Source: Istiophorus platypterus
Taxonomy: Eukaryota > Chordata > Actinopteri > Istiophoriformes > Istiophoridae
Length of the DNA stretch: 64,000 bases
Assembly: GCA_016859345.1 (NCBI GenBank)
Contig: CM029131.1
Location: 6,679,320 to 6,743,319, forward strand
Direction: 5' to 3'
Each line of letters opens with the position of its first letter. Position 1 is the stretch's first letter. A program made the translations under genes and the position numbers. Positions 12,625 through 36,685 of this stretch are shown here, piece by piece. Under the pieces are notes generated by a model, which was not told the origin of the DNA, searched no databases, and saw only the letters and a program-made list of their open reading frames with translations.

Positions 12625-15600
12625 CAGGTGTTTTTGGAGTAGAGTTCAAGGAGCAGTCCCTCTTATCTGATAAAATCCTAGATAATGAGAACTAATAGTC
12701 AAACTGTCACTAAACAGGTTTCAGGGATGCTTGTAGTTGATGAAGATACCCTGGCTTCTATAGACCTTTCGTTCATGCATCATAACATCACGTGCCCATT
12801 AATACTCATGTTGCCGTCAGACACACTCCGCACTTTCATAGACTAACCGTCACCATTATTGCGAACACATTATCTCGGGAACGCCTCGAGAGGGTTTCTT
12901 TCGATTATGACACAAACGCTCGCTCACTTGGACTCCAGGATGAACTGATTAGAATTTGGTAGTCAAAGGTCACTGTGACCTCACATAACATGTGTTTTGG
13001 CCATAAATCAATAATTCACAAGCTAATTATTATGAAGTACACTTTCCTTCAGAGCCATTTATCATATGACCGTGGACAGATCGATGTAAACTGCAACTTG
13101 ACCGGTTGCAGTTGCGGTGAGGCGGTGATTCTAGTCTTTCCCTTCTCTCTCTTTCTGTAGGTATGGATGGATGCAGGCACTCAGATATTTTTCTCTTTCG
13201 GAATCTGCCTGGGAAGTCTCACAGCCCTGGGCAGTTACAACAAATACAACAACGACTGCTACAAGTGAGACACTCTGTCGCGCACCAATGCCCACGGCCA
13301 CACAACAGCAGCTCTAGCCGCACAGCATCTCCGTACACCCCGCCTCAGACAAAACCATGCTCAGTTGAAATGTAAGATGTGAGCTCCCACTGGTCAGATG
13401 GCTTCCAGAAGGAATGGCTGGAATGGACAGAGAAAACACACTGATACAGCCACACCTTAAAGAAAAGCCCTCGTCGCCATGTTTCCCACACTCTAGGGCT
13501 CCCAAACACAAAAATACACACACAGACCGACACACCCACGAACACAAACATGTGCACGGTACGAGCCAAGCACCTAGCTCCTGGCTTGTATTCACAACAG
13601 CAGGCCGCAGCTCAACAATGCAACGAAGAGAAGAACAGAAGAGTATTTTGTTTTTTTTGTGCTCCATTGCTTAAATTTTTTCTCCAAATTCCAAAAGTGT
13701 TTCCAACATTTCTATCCTGCCATAATGCTTAAGTAATTCCTGTGTGTGCGCGTTTGTGTGTCTCCTTCCAGGGACTCTTTCCTGCTGTGCCTCCTGAACA
13801 GCGGCACCAGTTTCCTGGCAGGCTTCGCCATCTTCTCGGTGCTGGGCTTCATGGCTGAGGAGCAGGGCATGGACATCAGCACCGTGGCGCAGTCAGGTGA
13901 GACCCGCTTTCAAGATGGAGGTGGGGAGATGTTTAGGGGAAAAGGGCTCAAGGGAAAGCAGAAAAGAAGCTAAACCTTTAGCTGAAGAATTTAATTTAAT
14001 GCCGTGTCGCACAGCGACCTTTCAATTTAATCCAAAGATATGAGAAAACGCAATAATTACTTAAAATGTAGTTCTTGAAAGATAAATCAGGTGATGTTCT
14101 GTATTTGTCAGTGTAGCCAGCTCCTCTGTGCCACAGAGCTCCACCGTTGCCCAGAAATTATTAATCTGTGTTAATCCGCTGCTGAAAATAGCCCTGAACA
14201 AATGCACAATTTATTCCTGTTTGAGTTACGTTTGCTAAAAACTACAGTGTTGAGATGTTTAAGGAAAATGACCTGGCCTTTTTAAAAAGCTATATCAGAT
14301 ATAATTACACATATGTGACCTGTTTTCAAAGATTTACTCTTTACAGCACAGTCAATGGGAATGGACAGGCCACAGACAGGGTAGGGAAGATGAAAAGGCC
14401 TCTTTGGTTTTGGTCTTATCATTTAAAATATTAGATTTTTAATAAGATTTCTGCTAATATTTATCTCTTTCTGTGGTTTACCAAAAACTGCAAAACGTCC
14501 CATAATTTACGACCGACTTGAGCTGAAAATAAAGGTTTTTTTAAATATATTTTGGTTATTATTGATTATGTCTTTTATTTGTATATAATGTGATAAGAAT
14601 TAGAAAGAGGATTTAAGTGGCCAAGAAAATCAGAACCCATAAAATGAATCCAGTTGTTTATGTCAAACATGTTATGATTTAATATCATGTTCCTCATACT
14701 TTACCTCCCCAGGGCCTGGCCTCGCCTTCATCGTCTACCCCAGAGCTGTAGCCATGATGCCCCTTCCCCAGCTCTGGGCTGTCTGCTTCTTCCTCATGAT
14801 CATCATGCTGGGGCTGGACACACAGGTAGACCCCCCCCCCCCAAACACACACACACACACACAATGACCCTGACTTTGATGGATGACTTTTGATGGTAGA
14901 GACGTAGTATGTGTAGGATAACGTAAAACTGACAGCGCACACGCTGACCCTGCCTCCCCTCTGTCACCCCAGTTTGTGAGCCTGGAGGCCCTGATGACGT
15001 CGGCCACTGACCTGTACCCTCATCTGATCAGACGGAGTCAGCGGCGCGAGCTGCTGCTGCTGTTTGTCTGCGTCGTCTGCTTCCTGATCGGTCTGGTCAT
15101 GGTCACGCCGGTAGGTCACACTCAAGACAGACGGATGTGTGTGTGACGCATGTGTGACGTGTGTAGAGGTGTACATGATCTTCCTGCCTGATTGGTTTTA
15201 AAGAAATAACGAGGGGGGGTTCTCTCCTTTGTGTGCATTTTTGTCTCCACGGCTATGCAGGGAGGCCTGTATGTGTTCCAGATCTATGACCATTTCTCCT
15301 GCAGTGGAGCCAGCCTGCTGCTCCTCTCCATCTTCCAGTCTCTGGCCATTGGCTGGGTCTACGGTACTGAATCCCTGCTCCTTTCCTCTGCTTAATATTC
15401 CTTATTTCCCTTTTTTTCATTTTCTGGCTCCTTCTCCTTTCTTCCCTCCTTTCTTCTCTTATAGCGTCACACAGTCTCTTTGTTTGTTTGTCTTTGTTTT
15501 TCTCTCCTCCTTTTAACCCTAACTGCCCCTTTAATCTAATTTTATATGTAGAAAATATCCAACCAACCCATTCCACTACAGGTCTGAATTTAATTAAATT

Positions 15601-16824
15601 CTGTTGGAGCTCATTAGTCTGACAATAGGTTTCCGCATTCAGCCAATTAGAAAACGCCTCAATAAATCTTAAGTTGTCTTTTATTGATTTATAAAGACGA
15701 TATAAAAAAGAAAGCACCAAGAATCAAACACTTTTTTTTTTCACTAATGAAAGTAATTCCTAAAATCTGATAAACACACTCAGAGTCATCCAGTCCACTT
15801 CCTCCCCTCCTTCTGCATTCCACTTGGAGTCAGTAGACAGTATATTAACATGACTGCAGCTACCCACTGTTGTAAGGAGACTGGCTCCTGGCCAGGCCCC
15901 TGTCTGTCTCCTCCGGGCCCTAAATCAGCCCCCGGGCCCCGTCGCCTCTCAGTCTCAGTCTGGCGGCCCCAGGGAGCCCCTATTCCAGCCAGACCTAAGG
16001 CTCTAAAGCATTTACAAAAACATTGTTTACGTGTGAGATTGGTGAGATTTGTCGTGTACGTACATCAGGACCATACAAATAAGTGCTACTGTGTTTAGAC
16101 AATGAACTTTGTATGTGGCAAAGATTTAAGACCCAGAAAAGCTGCGAGATGGGGAAAAAAGCAGGGCCGTTGCAGGTGATAACACTAGGTCAACAGAGAG
16201 TGTGTTTCTGTGTGTGAGTCTACATGGATACCAAGGAAGCCTGTTTTTATGGCTCTCCCAGCAGTAGGTGAGTGCAGCGGCCGAGGCGAGGAGAGGGCTT
16301 CTAAGTGGACCGGGTAACCCGGCGGTCGGGACTCCACTGCCCCTTTGGCCCCTTTTTATTACTGTGGGATTTTACAGTTTTTTAAGGAACTCTAACATAC
16401 ACTAACACTCTTGTGCTGCTCTTGTGCTGGTCATGTGGTCCTGAAGGACCCAGGATCTAACCCTAGGGGGGATGCTTAAGTGCGCAATGTGGTTTAGATC
16501 ATTTTCGGAAGCGGGCACTTACCGTTACCAAATTATTCTCTTTACTGTTAAATATAACTAATTGCGAAGAACATGTTTATTTCCTTACAACCTTGGTCTT
16601 TTTGGGTAGTTATGACCATTAGTCTTATAGGTTGTAATAACATTTAATTAACCAGCCAAATAGCAAAGATCTGGGGGCCTAGAAAAATCACTAAAACAGA
16701 TTCCAGTTGGGCAAAACAGTCAGACAATCAGGCAGTAAATAAATCCCAAATTTTAACGTTTTATTAAATGTAGTTTTCATTTCATACTTATACATTTACA
16801 TGTTTCACTCCCAATCTAGCCATG

Positions 16825-16862
<38 letters not shown>

Positions 16863-18185
16863 ATCTTATTTTACTAGGATAATAGTAACTGCTTATACCA
16901 ATACCTGTATTATAAATACATCATGCTTCAGGTTGTGCAACTGCAATCAAAGACTACTACAACTATTGCTTATTCTGGCTATGCTACTATATAACATAAA
17001 CAATAAAAAGCCAGATTATAACAGTGTTTTTTCACTCAAGACATTTATATAGTATTTCTCTTCTGTAGTGGTGAATATCAGGCTAAAAAAGTTTTTTTAA
17101 AAGAGTTTTCGGACATAAGTTGGCCGCCGCCACCCAAGACAACGAGCCAGCCAAAAACCAAACCGCGATGTCAGTCCAAACCACAACCACTCACGTTGTT
17201 TTCTGTTCTGGCCTCAGGAGCCGACCGCTTCAGTGCCAACATCAGGGATATGACCGGCTACAGTCCCCTGCCTGTCTTCAAGCTGTGCTGGAAATACTTG
17301 ACCCCGGCTGTGTGCACTGTGAGTGACACCCCCCCCCCCCAAGTGTCTGCTTGCTGTGAAATAGTACGCACGTAAAACCCATGTTTGGCATCTCATACAA
17401 ACTCCTCCCCCTGCCTGTCAATCAGCGTGTCTAAATTTGTATTTTTATACCAACCAATAACTGCTGGCATCTGTGTATCCTGAAAACAGTGAACTTCTCC
17501 AAACACATAAAACTCAGATTTTAGCATATTTTTACCATCTCTGAATGTCAGTAGGATACGAAATATACTCATGTAATTTAGAGTGAAGATATGACAATAT
17601 CTGCAAACACAGATATTGTCGTGTATTAATATGTAGTCTTTAGGGCTGATTCCTCCTCCCTTATGTCTCCAGGCTACCTTTGTGTTTTCCCTGGTGCGCT
17701 GGTCTCCGCTGAGCCTGGGGAAAGGCCTGGTCGCTCCAGTCTGGGCCACCACGCTGGGCTGGCTCCTCACCTTATCGTCCGTCTCCCTGCTTCCCATCTG
17801 GGCCATTTATTCCCTGGTCACCACCCCGGGAACCCTGCCGCAGGTTCCATCCGTACTCTCTTTAATGGGTTTAGCACCACTGCCGCTCATAGTGTAGAAT
17901 TAACCTGGAGATTTTTTTAAAAATATCGGCACATTTACGATCCATTGATTTTAGAACTAGACATCTGAGAGAAAGGTTGTTAAGGATGTCACGGTGCTAG
18001 AACTAGCAACTGACTGTGACCTTTTGACCCTGCAGCGCTTCCAGCGTCTCTGCCAACCTGCCAAAACCACGTCGATGGCCCTCCAGAACTTCTCCAACCA
18101 CAAATCTGTGCTCCCCTACGACCATGCACTGCCCCTCACCGAGAAACCGAAGGGGCCGCCAGCGACATTACCCAGCATCATGTGA
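7600..18185 (+). CDS. SLC6-family Na+/Cl- dependent transporter, GABA/betaine/taurine/creatine branch (14 coding exons)
   Basis: Exons: 7600-7828, 8385-8519, 10963-11103, 11233-11317, 11452-11584, 12366-12500, 13161-13264, 13772-13896, 14713-14825, 14973-15110, 15261-15363, 17218-17318, 17673-17843, 18036-18185. All junctions are GT-AG with matching phase and give 620 aa, usual for the family, with 12 expected membrane spans. Signatures are GLGNVWRFPYLCYKNGGG in TM1, LETSLGQ in TM2, WKGVKSTGK, VWMDAGTQIFFSFG in TM6 and SGPGLAFIVYPRA. Loop 2 has the expected paired cysteines and several N-glycosylation sequons. Closest by memory to GAT2 (SLC6A13) and BGT1 (SLC6A12); the fish-specific name was not decided. 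Oddities: Gln57 where GAT2/GAT3/BGT1 have Glu, Thr399 at a Na2-site serine, Gln472 for a conserved Glu, and a TM11-TM12 loop unlike GAT2. The ATG at 7615 has a better start context than the first ATG at 7600 and may be the real start. Confidence 0.9.
10155..10312. repeat. Imperfect long inverted repeat (foldback or MITE-like element)
   Basis: The left arm, about 10155-10215 (running through 'ccacaaggtccatttagtag' and 'gtcatatcacatgatct'), is matched in reverse complement by the right arm, about 10247-10312 ('agatcatgtgagtgatatga', then 'gccactaaacggacctcgtg'). Differences are mostly transitions plus a 4-base insertion. The arms flank a spacer of about 35 bases. This structure suits a miniature inverted-repeat or foldback transposon. 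No target-site duplication was identified. Confidence 0.55.
10880..10945 (+). repeat. CCCTGT/CCCCGT-type short tandem array
   Basis: A run of about ten six-base pyrimidine-rich units, alternating 'tccctg', 'tccccg' and 'tcccttt' forms, ends about 17 bases before the exon 3 acceptor of the SLC6 gene. It supplies the pyrimidine tract of that acceptor. The complementary strand is G-rich. Confidence 0.8.
12505..12623. repeat. (CA)n microsatellite abutting the exon 6 donor
   Basis: An interrupted CA repeat of more than 110 bases begins within about ten bases of the SLC6 exon 6 donor (GT at 12501-12502). The interruptions are 'acaacac' phase slips. It keeps several frames open on both strands, none of them coding. 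Confidence 0.95.
12830..13055 (+). repeat. Teleost interspersed repeat containing a perfect ERE palindrome
   Basis: The stretch carrying 'tctcgggaacgcctcgagag', 'ggatgaactgattagaattt', 'ggtagtcaaaggtcactgtg' and 'ttttggccataaatcaataa' follows a repeat I recall from many fish genomes. It lies in intron 6 of the SLC6 gene. Inside it, 12967-12981 reads AGGTCACTGTGACCT, an exact inverted repeat with three-base spacing matching the oestrogen response element consensus. Limits are approximate. Confidence 0.55.
13897..14712 (+). other. SLC6 gene intron 8
   Basis: AT-rich intronic sequence between exons 8 and 9. No repeat or extra exon was recognised. Intron 9 just downstream starts with a run of Cs followed by a short CA repeat directly after the donor at 14826. 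Confidence 0.6.
15364..17217 (+). other. SLC6 gene intron 11
   Basis: An intron of about 1.85 kb that starts with pyrimidine-rich sequence (15364-15530) and contains a GC-rich patch near 15890-15990 and a perfect (ACT)n trinucleotide tract at about 16824-16857. No extra exon was recognised. Confidence 0.6.
16824..16857. repeat. (ACT)n microsatellite
   Basis: About eleven uninterrupted ACT units in SLC6 intron 11. Confidence 0.95.
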
Positions 18186-20110
18186 CCAGAAAATAGTCGG
18201 CGATAATGTAGCGTTGGATGAGGCCCAGCCCATCAGGTGTGGCACATGGGAGAAAGGTAGAAAAGGCTGCGAATAAGTGCCACTTAACATCTCCACTCAA
18301 AGGCCTCTTACTCACTTATTCTGATACTATCAGCCATATCACAGGGTCCTCATCAGCAGATGGATTTTACTCGATTGTCATGGAACTATAGATGTTCACA
18401 TTTTAGACTACTTGAAGCACCTCCTTGACTTCTTGCCCACGTAGGCTCAAAAGCCGCGAAAGCTCCAGAACAAGTGAATAAGGTGACCCTGAGTGAAGAT
18501 TTTTCTCACATAGGCTTAGTTTGATTAGTATTGCAGATGTTCGTCGTTCAAACGGTACGTCTGCCCGGACACACTGTCGGTTTTTCTATCTGTGAGGTTG
18601 GATCGTCCCGCTCGGGGTGGAGGTGTGGGCTCAGTGTCCTTCAGAGGGTCCTGACCTGGGTCACACCTTGCTTTATTTCTGAGACCTGAACCCCCCCACA
18701 CACACACCAGTTACCATAGCTGTTTATCCTAAAACACCACACACTCCTTCATCTCAAGCATTTTATCTACTTAAAATCTCCATCTTCTGCCATCCAAGAC
18801 TATATTTATCTATTTTATTAGCCAGCATTAGAGTTAATATTGCTTAGCCTGTGCCTCTACTCTCTATGAGAGATCCCTGCTTGTGTGAGTATGTGCGCTA
18901 AGCTTAGACCCTCAACTTAATATTTCTGTCCTGTTGTGTTTGAGCACATGTATCATCTAAAATGACTCTATGAGTCGGACATGTTTTATACAGTGATTTG
19001 TCTGGACTTTTTGGATGTCCTTCACTGTGACCACCATATAACAGAGTTCGAATGGTTCACGTTAGGCCATACACACATCACGCCCCGAACCAGTGGTGCT
19101 GTGACTGTTTTCAACCGTGCACATTGTGTGGTTGTCTTTTGAAAAAGTGGGCGGCAAAGTTGTTTGAACTTGTTGTTGTCATTTGTCTCAAATGTACAGA
19201 TTTTAGGTGCAGTTCCTGTAAAGGAAAATTAATTATTGTCACATCTTTGCACTAGATAAAAAATATTCATATCACTTATCCTGTTGGAAAACATGCAAAA
19301 CATATTATCTGAATTCATAAATAATAATACAGTTTTAAAAACCTAATGCTGCTGTTTAGACAGAACTGATTTTTGTATTTTTATTTTTTTTAAATTCTGG
19401 GCACCAAATGTTTAATGCAGCTCCGGGGTGATTCTCTTTGTAGAAAATTACCTCTATGCAGCTAAGGGATGGTTATATATTTCAGTAGATAATACAGTAT
19501 TTTAATGTAAAAAAAATGATGGAGAAAAACCCTATAAAAGAAAATGCAATATGACCCAAAGTATGTAAAATTCATAATGTATCACCTACAGTACTGTCAC
19601 TCAAGTCCTCTACACTTTTACTTTCTTGCTTTTTGCTTTTTTCATCACCATGATGTCTCTCTAGTATCTCGAGGGGAAAATCACTAATAACTTACTGTAC
19701 TTGTAAGTCTGGGACAGAACGTACTCTTCACTAGGAAAAACTTAAGCAAGGAGTTTTCAGGAAGATGTGTTTAATACGTTTAAAGATAAATGAGGTGGAG
19801 TCCTTCATGCAAACTTTAAAATGCTGTTTTTCAGACCTGGATCAGAGTTTTTTGATTTATTTTTTGTTTTTAATCCCTTTCAAAAGCTCCTCTGAGATTA
19901 ATTTAACCAAACACAAAGTGCTAAACCCATCTGGTGTCTTTTGAAAGGCTTTCATTTTCTTCAAATTGATCTGAATGTGTTATCATCTCTGTTAACATAT
20001 TTATCTATGTGCCTCTTTGATTGAAAAGGGCTACTTCACTATTGTATATGTATCATTATTTTCCTTTCTAAATGAATATAATTACATTGTTGACAGAAGT
20101 TTTTGTTTAC
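18186..20110 (+). other. Probable SLC6 3'UTR and immediate flank
   Basis: AT-rich non-coding sequence follows the stop codon. I found no canonical AATAAA on the + strand before about 20110, so the cleavage site is not placed; the gene may use a variant hexamer or a farther site. No gene-like frame was seen. Confidence 0.4.
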
Positions 20111-23100
20111 TGTGTTAATTTCTTGCAAAAAAAGAAGGGTTGTGTGTATGTGTGTGTGTGTGCGCGCGCAGGTGTGTGTTTGTGTTCCCTTTAACAGACC
20201 TGTGGTCCTGGATAGCTTTCACTCGGGAGGATTCTCGCTCCCATGGCGCCATGGTAACGGAGGCTGAGAACACACCTGGTTTCTTAGAAGTGAGAAAGAG
20301 AGGAAACAAATGAGTTAAAAGAGAGATGGAAGAATGGCACGCACACACACACGCTCTCAGACACACACACACACACACTCCATCAACCATTCAACCATCA
20401 CAGGAACAAGCACTGCGGTTGCGGTTCCCTTCATCTGAAGCGTTTTCATCCTGATGGGAATTACTGGTTTAACATCCATGAAGGCATATAAGAGAAGGAT
20501 GGGTGGAGAGAGAGAGAGACAGCAAGTGAAGGGTGGAAAGAGTGTGTGTGTGTGTGTGTGTGTGTACAGAGGAGGAGAGGGAGTCATGGAGACTAAAGAA
20601 GGAGAGAGAGCAGCAGCTCCCGGGGGGAATTTTGACACCGCCGCTTAGATGGAGCCTGGCGGTTATGTAAAAGGCTTGGCTTGTCAATTACCCGTATTGG
20701 ATCCCCCCCCCCCTCCCAGCCACCGTAGGAAGTGGGCCGGCCCCACACACACGTGGCTTGGCACGCGGGGTTGGCACGCACGCACACGCAACTTATTTTG
20801 GTGACGTGCTATACTGTATGCGGCCTGCTTTGCACATGTGATACGGGTTACCGTGTAATTGTGTGCGTGTGTGTGTGTGTGTGTTTATGTGCGGATAACG
20901 GGGGCGGTTCATGTCCATATGGTTGCTTTGGCATACATCTCACTTTCAGATGATGGGGATTAAAAACGATCCAATGGGCTGAGTGTGTGTGACTCTGAGG
21001 AGAGAGGGAGGGAGAGGACATTATAGGGATGTGAGCCAATATGTGTGAGAGTGTGTGTGTGTGTGTGTGTGCTTTTGTGTGTTGCCTCTATATGTGCATG
21101 GCATTGAGAGATGCCGTGGAAAGTTGCCTAATTTTTGCTAAGGCTCCGCGCCACTACTTTGCAGCTGCTGCACTTTTCACATGTAATAAAAATTCTTTTT
21201 GGGGGGGATAAACCCAACACATTTATTTCATTTGCCTCAACGCTTCCAAGGACAAAATATCTGAAACCCTGGTGATTGATCACAGGACACATGAGCACCA
21301 AGGCCCCGTCTTGACATCACGCTGTCCTGATCAAACATCTCACACACAGCTCGGGTTTGCTCCGTCTTTATAGGCGGCTTTTTTTTTTTTTTTTTTTACT
21401 GCAAGTAATACACTTGACAGGTTGGTGTAAAGGAAGAGCAGCCGACTGCAGTGTGTGTGTGTGTGTGTTGGGGGGGTGTTTTAGGAGGTTCGGTTGGAGG
21501 CGAGACTTGAGGACAGGGAGAAAAAGAGATGGGTTGTGATGGTGGGAGGTGCGTTGCATAACAGCTGGCTGTTTTGGACGCGGAGCTCGATACTGGATCC
21601 ATTCTGCGGCGGCCACCATCTTGAAGCCCGTGGGTTTGCGTGCTCTGTTTTTTGTTTTTTGTTTTTCAGGGCCGTAGCAAAGATTTTTGGAATCCTGAGG
21701 TCAAAAGCCAATGCCCCCCCCCTCCTTTACGCAACCACCTCCCCTTGGAAAATACTGACAAAAGAAAGACTGCTTAAAAAGAAAGCACTTTGGACAGGAC
21801 GTCAATTGTCTGTTTGGGAAGTGTCAAGTGACATTTTGCTGGAGGCTCATTTGAACACAGAGCGAGTTCTTGGTGTGGGATGTTACACGTGTGGATCCTA
21901 CCCTGGTGGGATTTGACGGGGTTGGGCTGGGGGGGGGGGTGGCGGCGAGGCTTACGGTGGTAGCACACGGCGTTCCGTTCTTTGGCCGTGCTTCCACCGT
22001 CCGCCCACGGCCCACAGCCCACTCTCACGCCCACTCCCTTGGCTGCGTCCCCGCACCGCACCACCCACGGCGCTCGGTCACGTAGAAGGGGCTTTGGATT
22101 AGCGAGCGGCGCTTGACGGAAGTTGAAATCTAATATCTGTTCTCGGGTTCTTGCGTGGGTTGTGTGTGTCCACGATGAGAGAGGCCTCCCTCTTGGCACG
22201 CACACAAACACAAACACACACACGCGCCGAAACCCCCCTCTGTGGTAATAGCTCTTAGGTGACTCAGCAAATGAGCAGCGTTTTGGAACTTTTAAGACTT
22301 CTAACAAAAGCAACTCTCCGCCGGCTCTGAGAACATCTGTGCGTGTGTGTGAGTGTGTGTCTGTGTGTGTGTGAGGCGCTGGGACTTCGGCTCAACTCAG
22401 GTATGCATTGCTAAATCCCCCACAAGTACGACATCCCATTGGCACCACACTTCCCTAAAGGTGCAATAAATAACCGAGACAGCTCCCAGGCCGGTTCCAA
22501 GCACGGTCACACACCTGCAGAGTCTCTCGCACAAACACAAACACACAGACACACACACACATTTTTCCTTTCCTTTCAAGTGCAGCAATACAGCACCCAC
22601 TGTATGCATGGTCACAGATTTCCTCCATCTCCTCCTCCTCCTCTTCCTCCTCTTGCTCTCACCCTCACACACACCATTAAATGTCTCACGGTGAACTCCC
22701 AGAGTTCTTATTCGGGCCTGGCCATAAATTATCTATTCCTCTCTAGTTTTCTGAAACTCTCCAGTCCTGTTGGACTTTCAGCCCTCAATTATTAAAGGAG
22801 TCAAAGTGGTAAAAGTGTAAAAATAACGGGCCGGTGTTTAATGGAGACATTTTGGAGTTGAGATAAACGATGTTGGTCCTGGGGGCGGGAGCGTTTGGCT
22901 GCTCAGGAACTTGTTTTTGCTGCTCTTTTGTGTCCAGGAAAAAAAATTAGTCAAGGGCAAGTGGACCTGTTTGTCCAGCCACACAGACATATTTGGTGTT
23001 TTTTCTTTCTCTGCCCCTCGGTATGATACAGGAGGATTTCCAGCTCCTCTCTCCTTTCCTCTTTTGCTGGGGCAGTGGGAAATACTCCGGTGACAGCATT

Positions 23101-23240
23101 GTTCAGGTTTCTCTCCTCTCTTCTCCTCTCCTCCAGCACTTGACTCTACTCTGATTTGAGGAAGAGAGGGATAGGGAGAGAGAGAGAGAGAAGAGGGGGG
23201 TGGGGAGGGGGGTGGAGGAGTGGTGATTGAGCGCAAAGGG
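20111..23240. other. Intergenic region rich in microsatellites upstream of adamts5
   Basis: Holds GT/CA tracts near 20145-20180, 20340-20380, 20539-20566, 20862-20885, 21050-21075, 21450-21470, 22195-22225, 22340-22375 and 22535-22562, and purine-rich runs near 20505-20525 and 23170-23215. Frames open on both strands here are low-complexity artefacts. Sequence becomes GC-richer from about 21590 onward, in keeping with the approach to the adamts5 promoter. Confidence 0.6.
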
Positions 23241-23586
23241 GGCAGGCCTTTTCCTCTCCGGGTCCTATTAAGAGCAAACTTTGTGTTTTTGTTCTCCAAG
23301 TTCAGCTCAGTGCTCTGCAGCCTGCAGATAGTTCCTCTCTGCGGCGCTCTCTCTCTCTCTCTCTCTCTCACTCTCTCTCTCTCTCTCTCTGTCTCTCTTG
23401 TCCTTTTTTTTTTTCCTCAATGGTTTTGTTTTCTCGCCTGTTGGTTGCTGCTGTGTCTTTTTGCATGGGGGGTTCGGACACCGGGAGGATGCGCTTTTCG
23501 CAGGAGCAAATACCAAAAGTTGTCCCTTCGGCCGGTTCGGGGTTGTTTTAGTGGATACATAGATGGTTTTCGGGCTGGAATGAACA
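23240..23586 (+). promoter_or_regulatory. adamts5: Probable adamts5 promoter and 5' leader with uORFs
   Basis: A TATA-like TATTAAG lies at about 23266, about 320 bases before the start codon. If transcription begins about 30 bases later, the leader contains a CT/TC repeat (about 23344-23395), a 43-codon uORF (23420-23551), a 6-codon uORF (23563-23583) ending three bases before the main ATG, and another ATG at 23580 whose frame overlaps the adamts5 start. The main ATG has A at -3 and G at +4, a strong context. The start site is inferred only from the TATA-like motif. Confidence 0.4.

Positions 23587-36685
<13,099 letters not shown>

Noticed and set aside
22838..23371. 177-codon frame on the minus strand upstream of adamts5
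   Set aside because: Low-complexity Arg/Glu and Pro/Ser product of CT and GA repeats, with no family resemblance.
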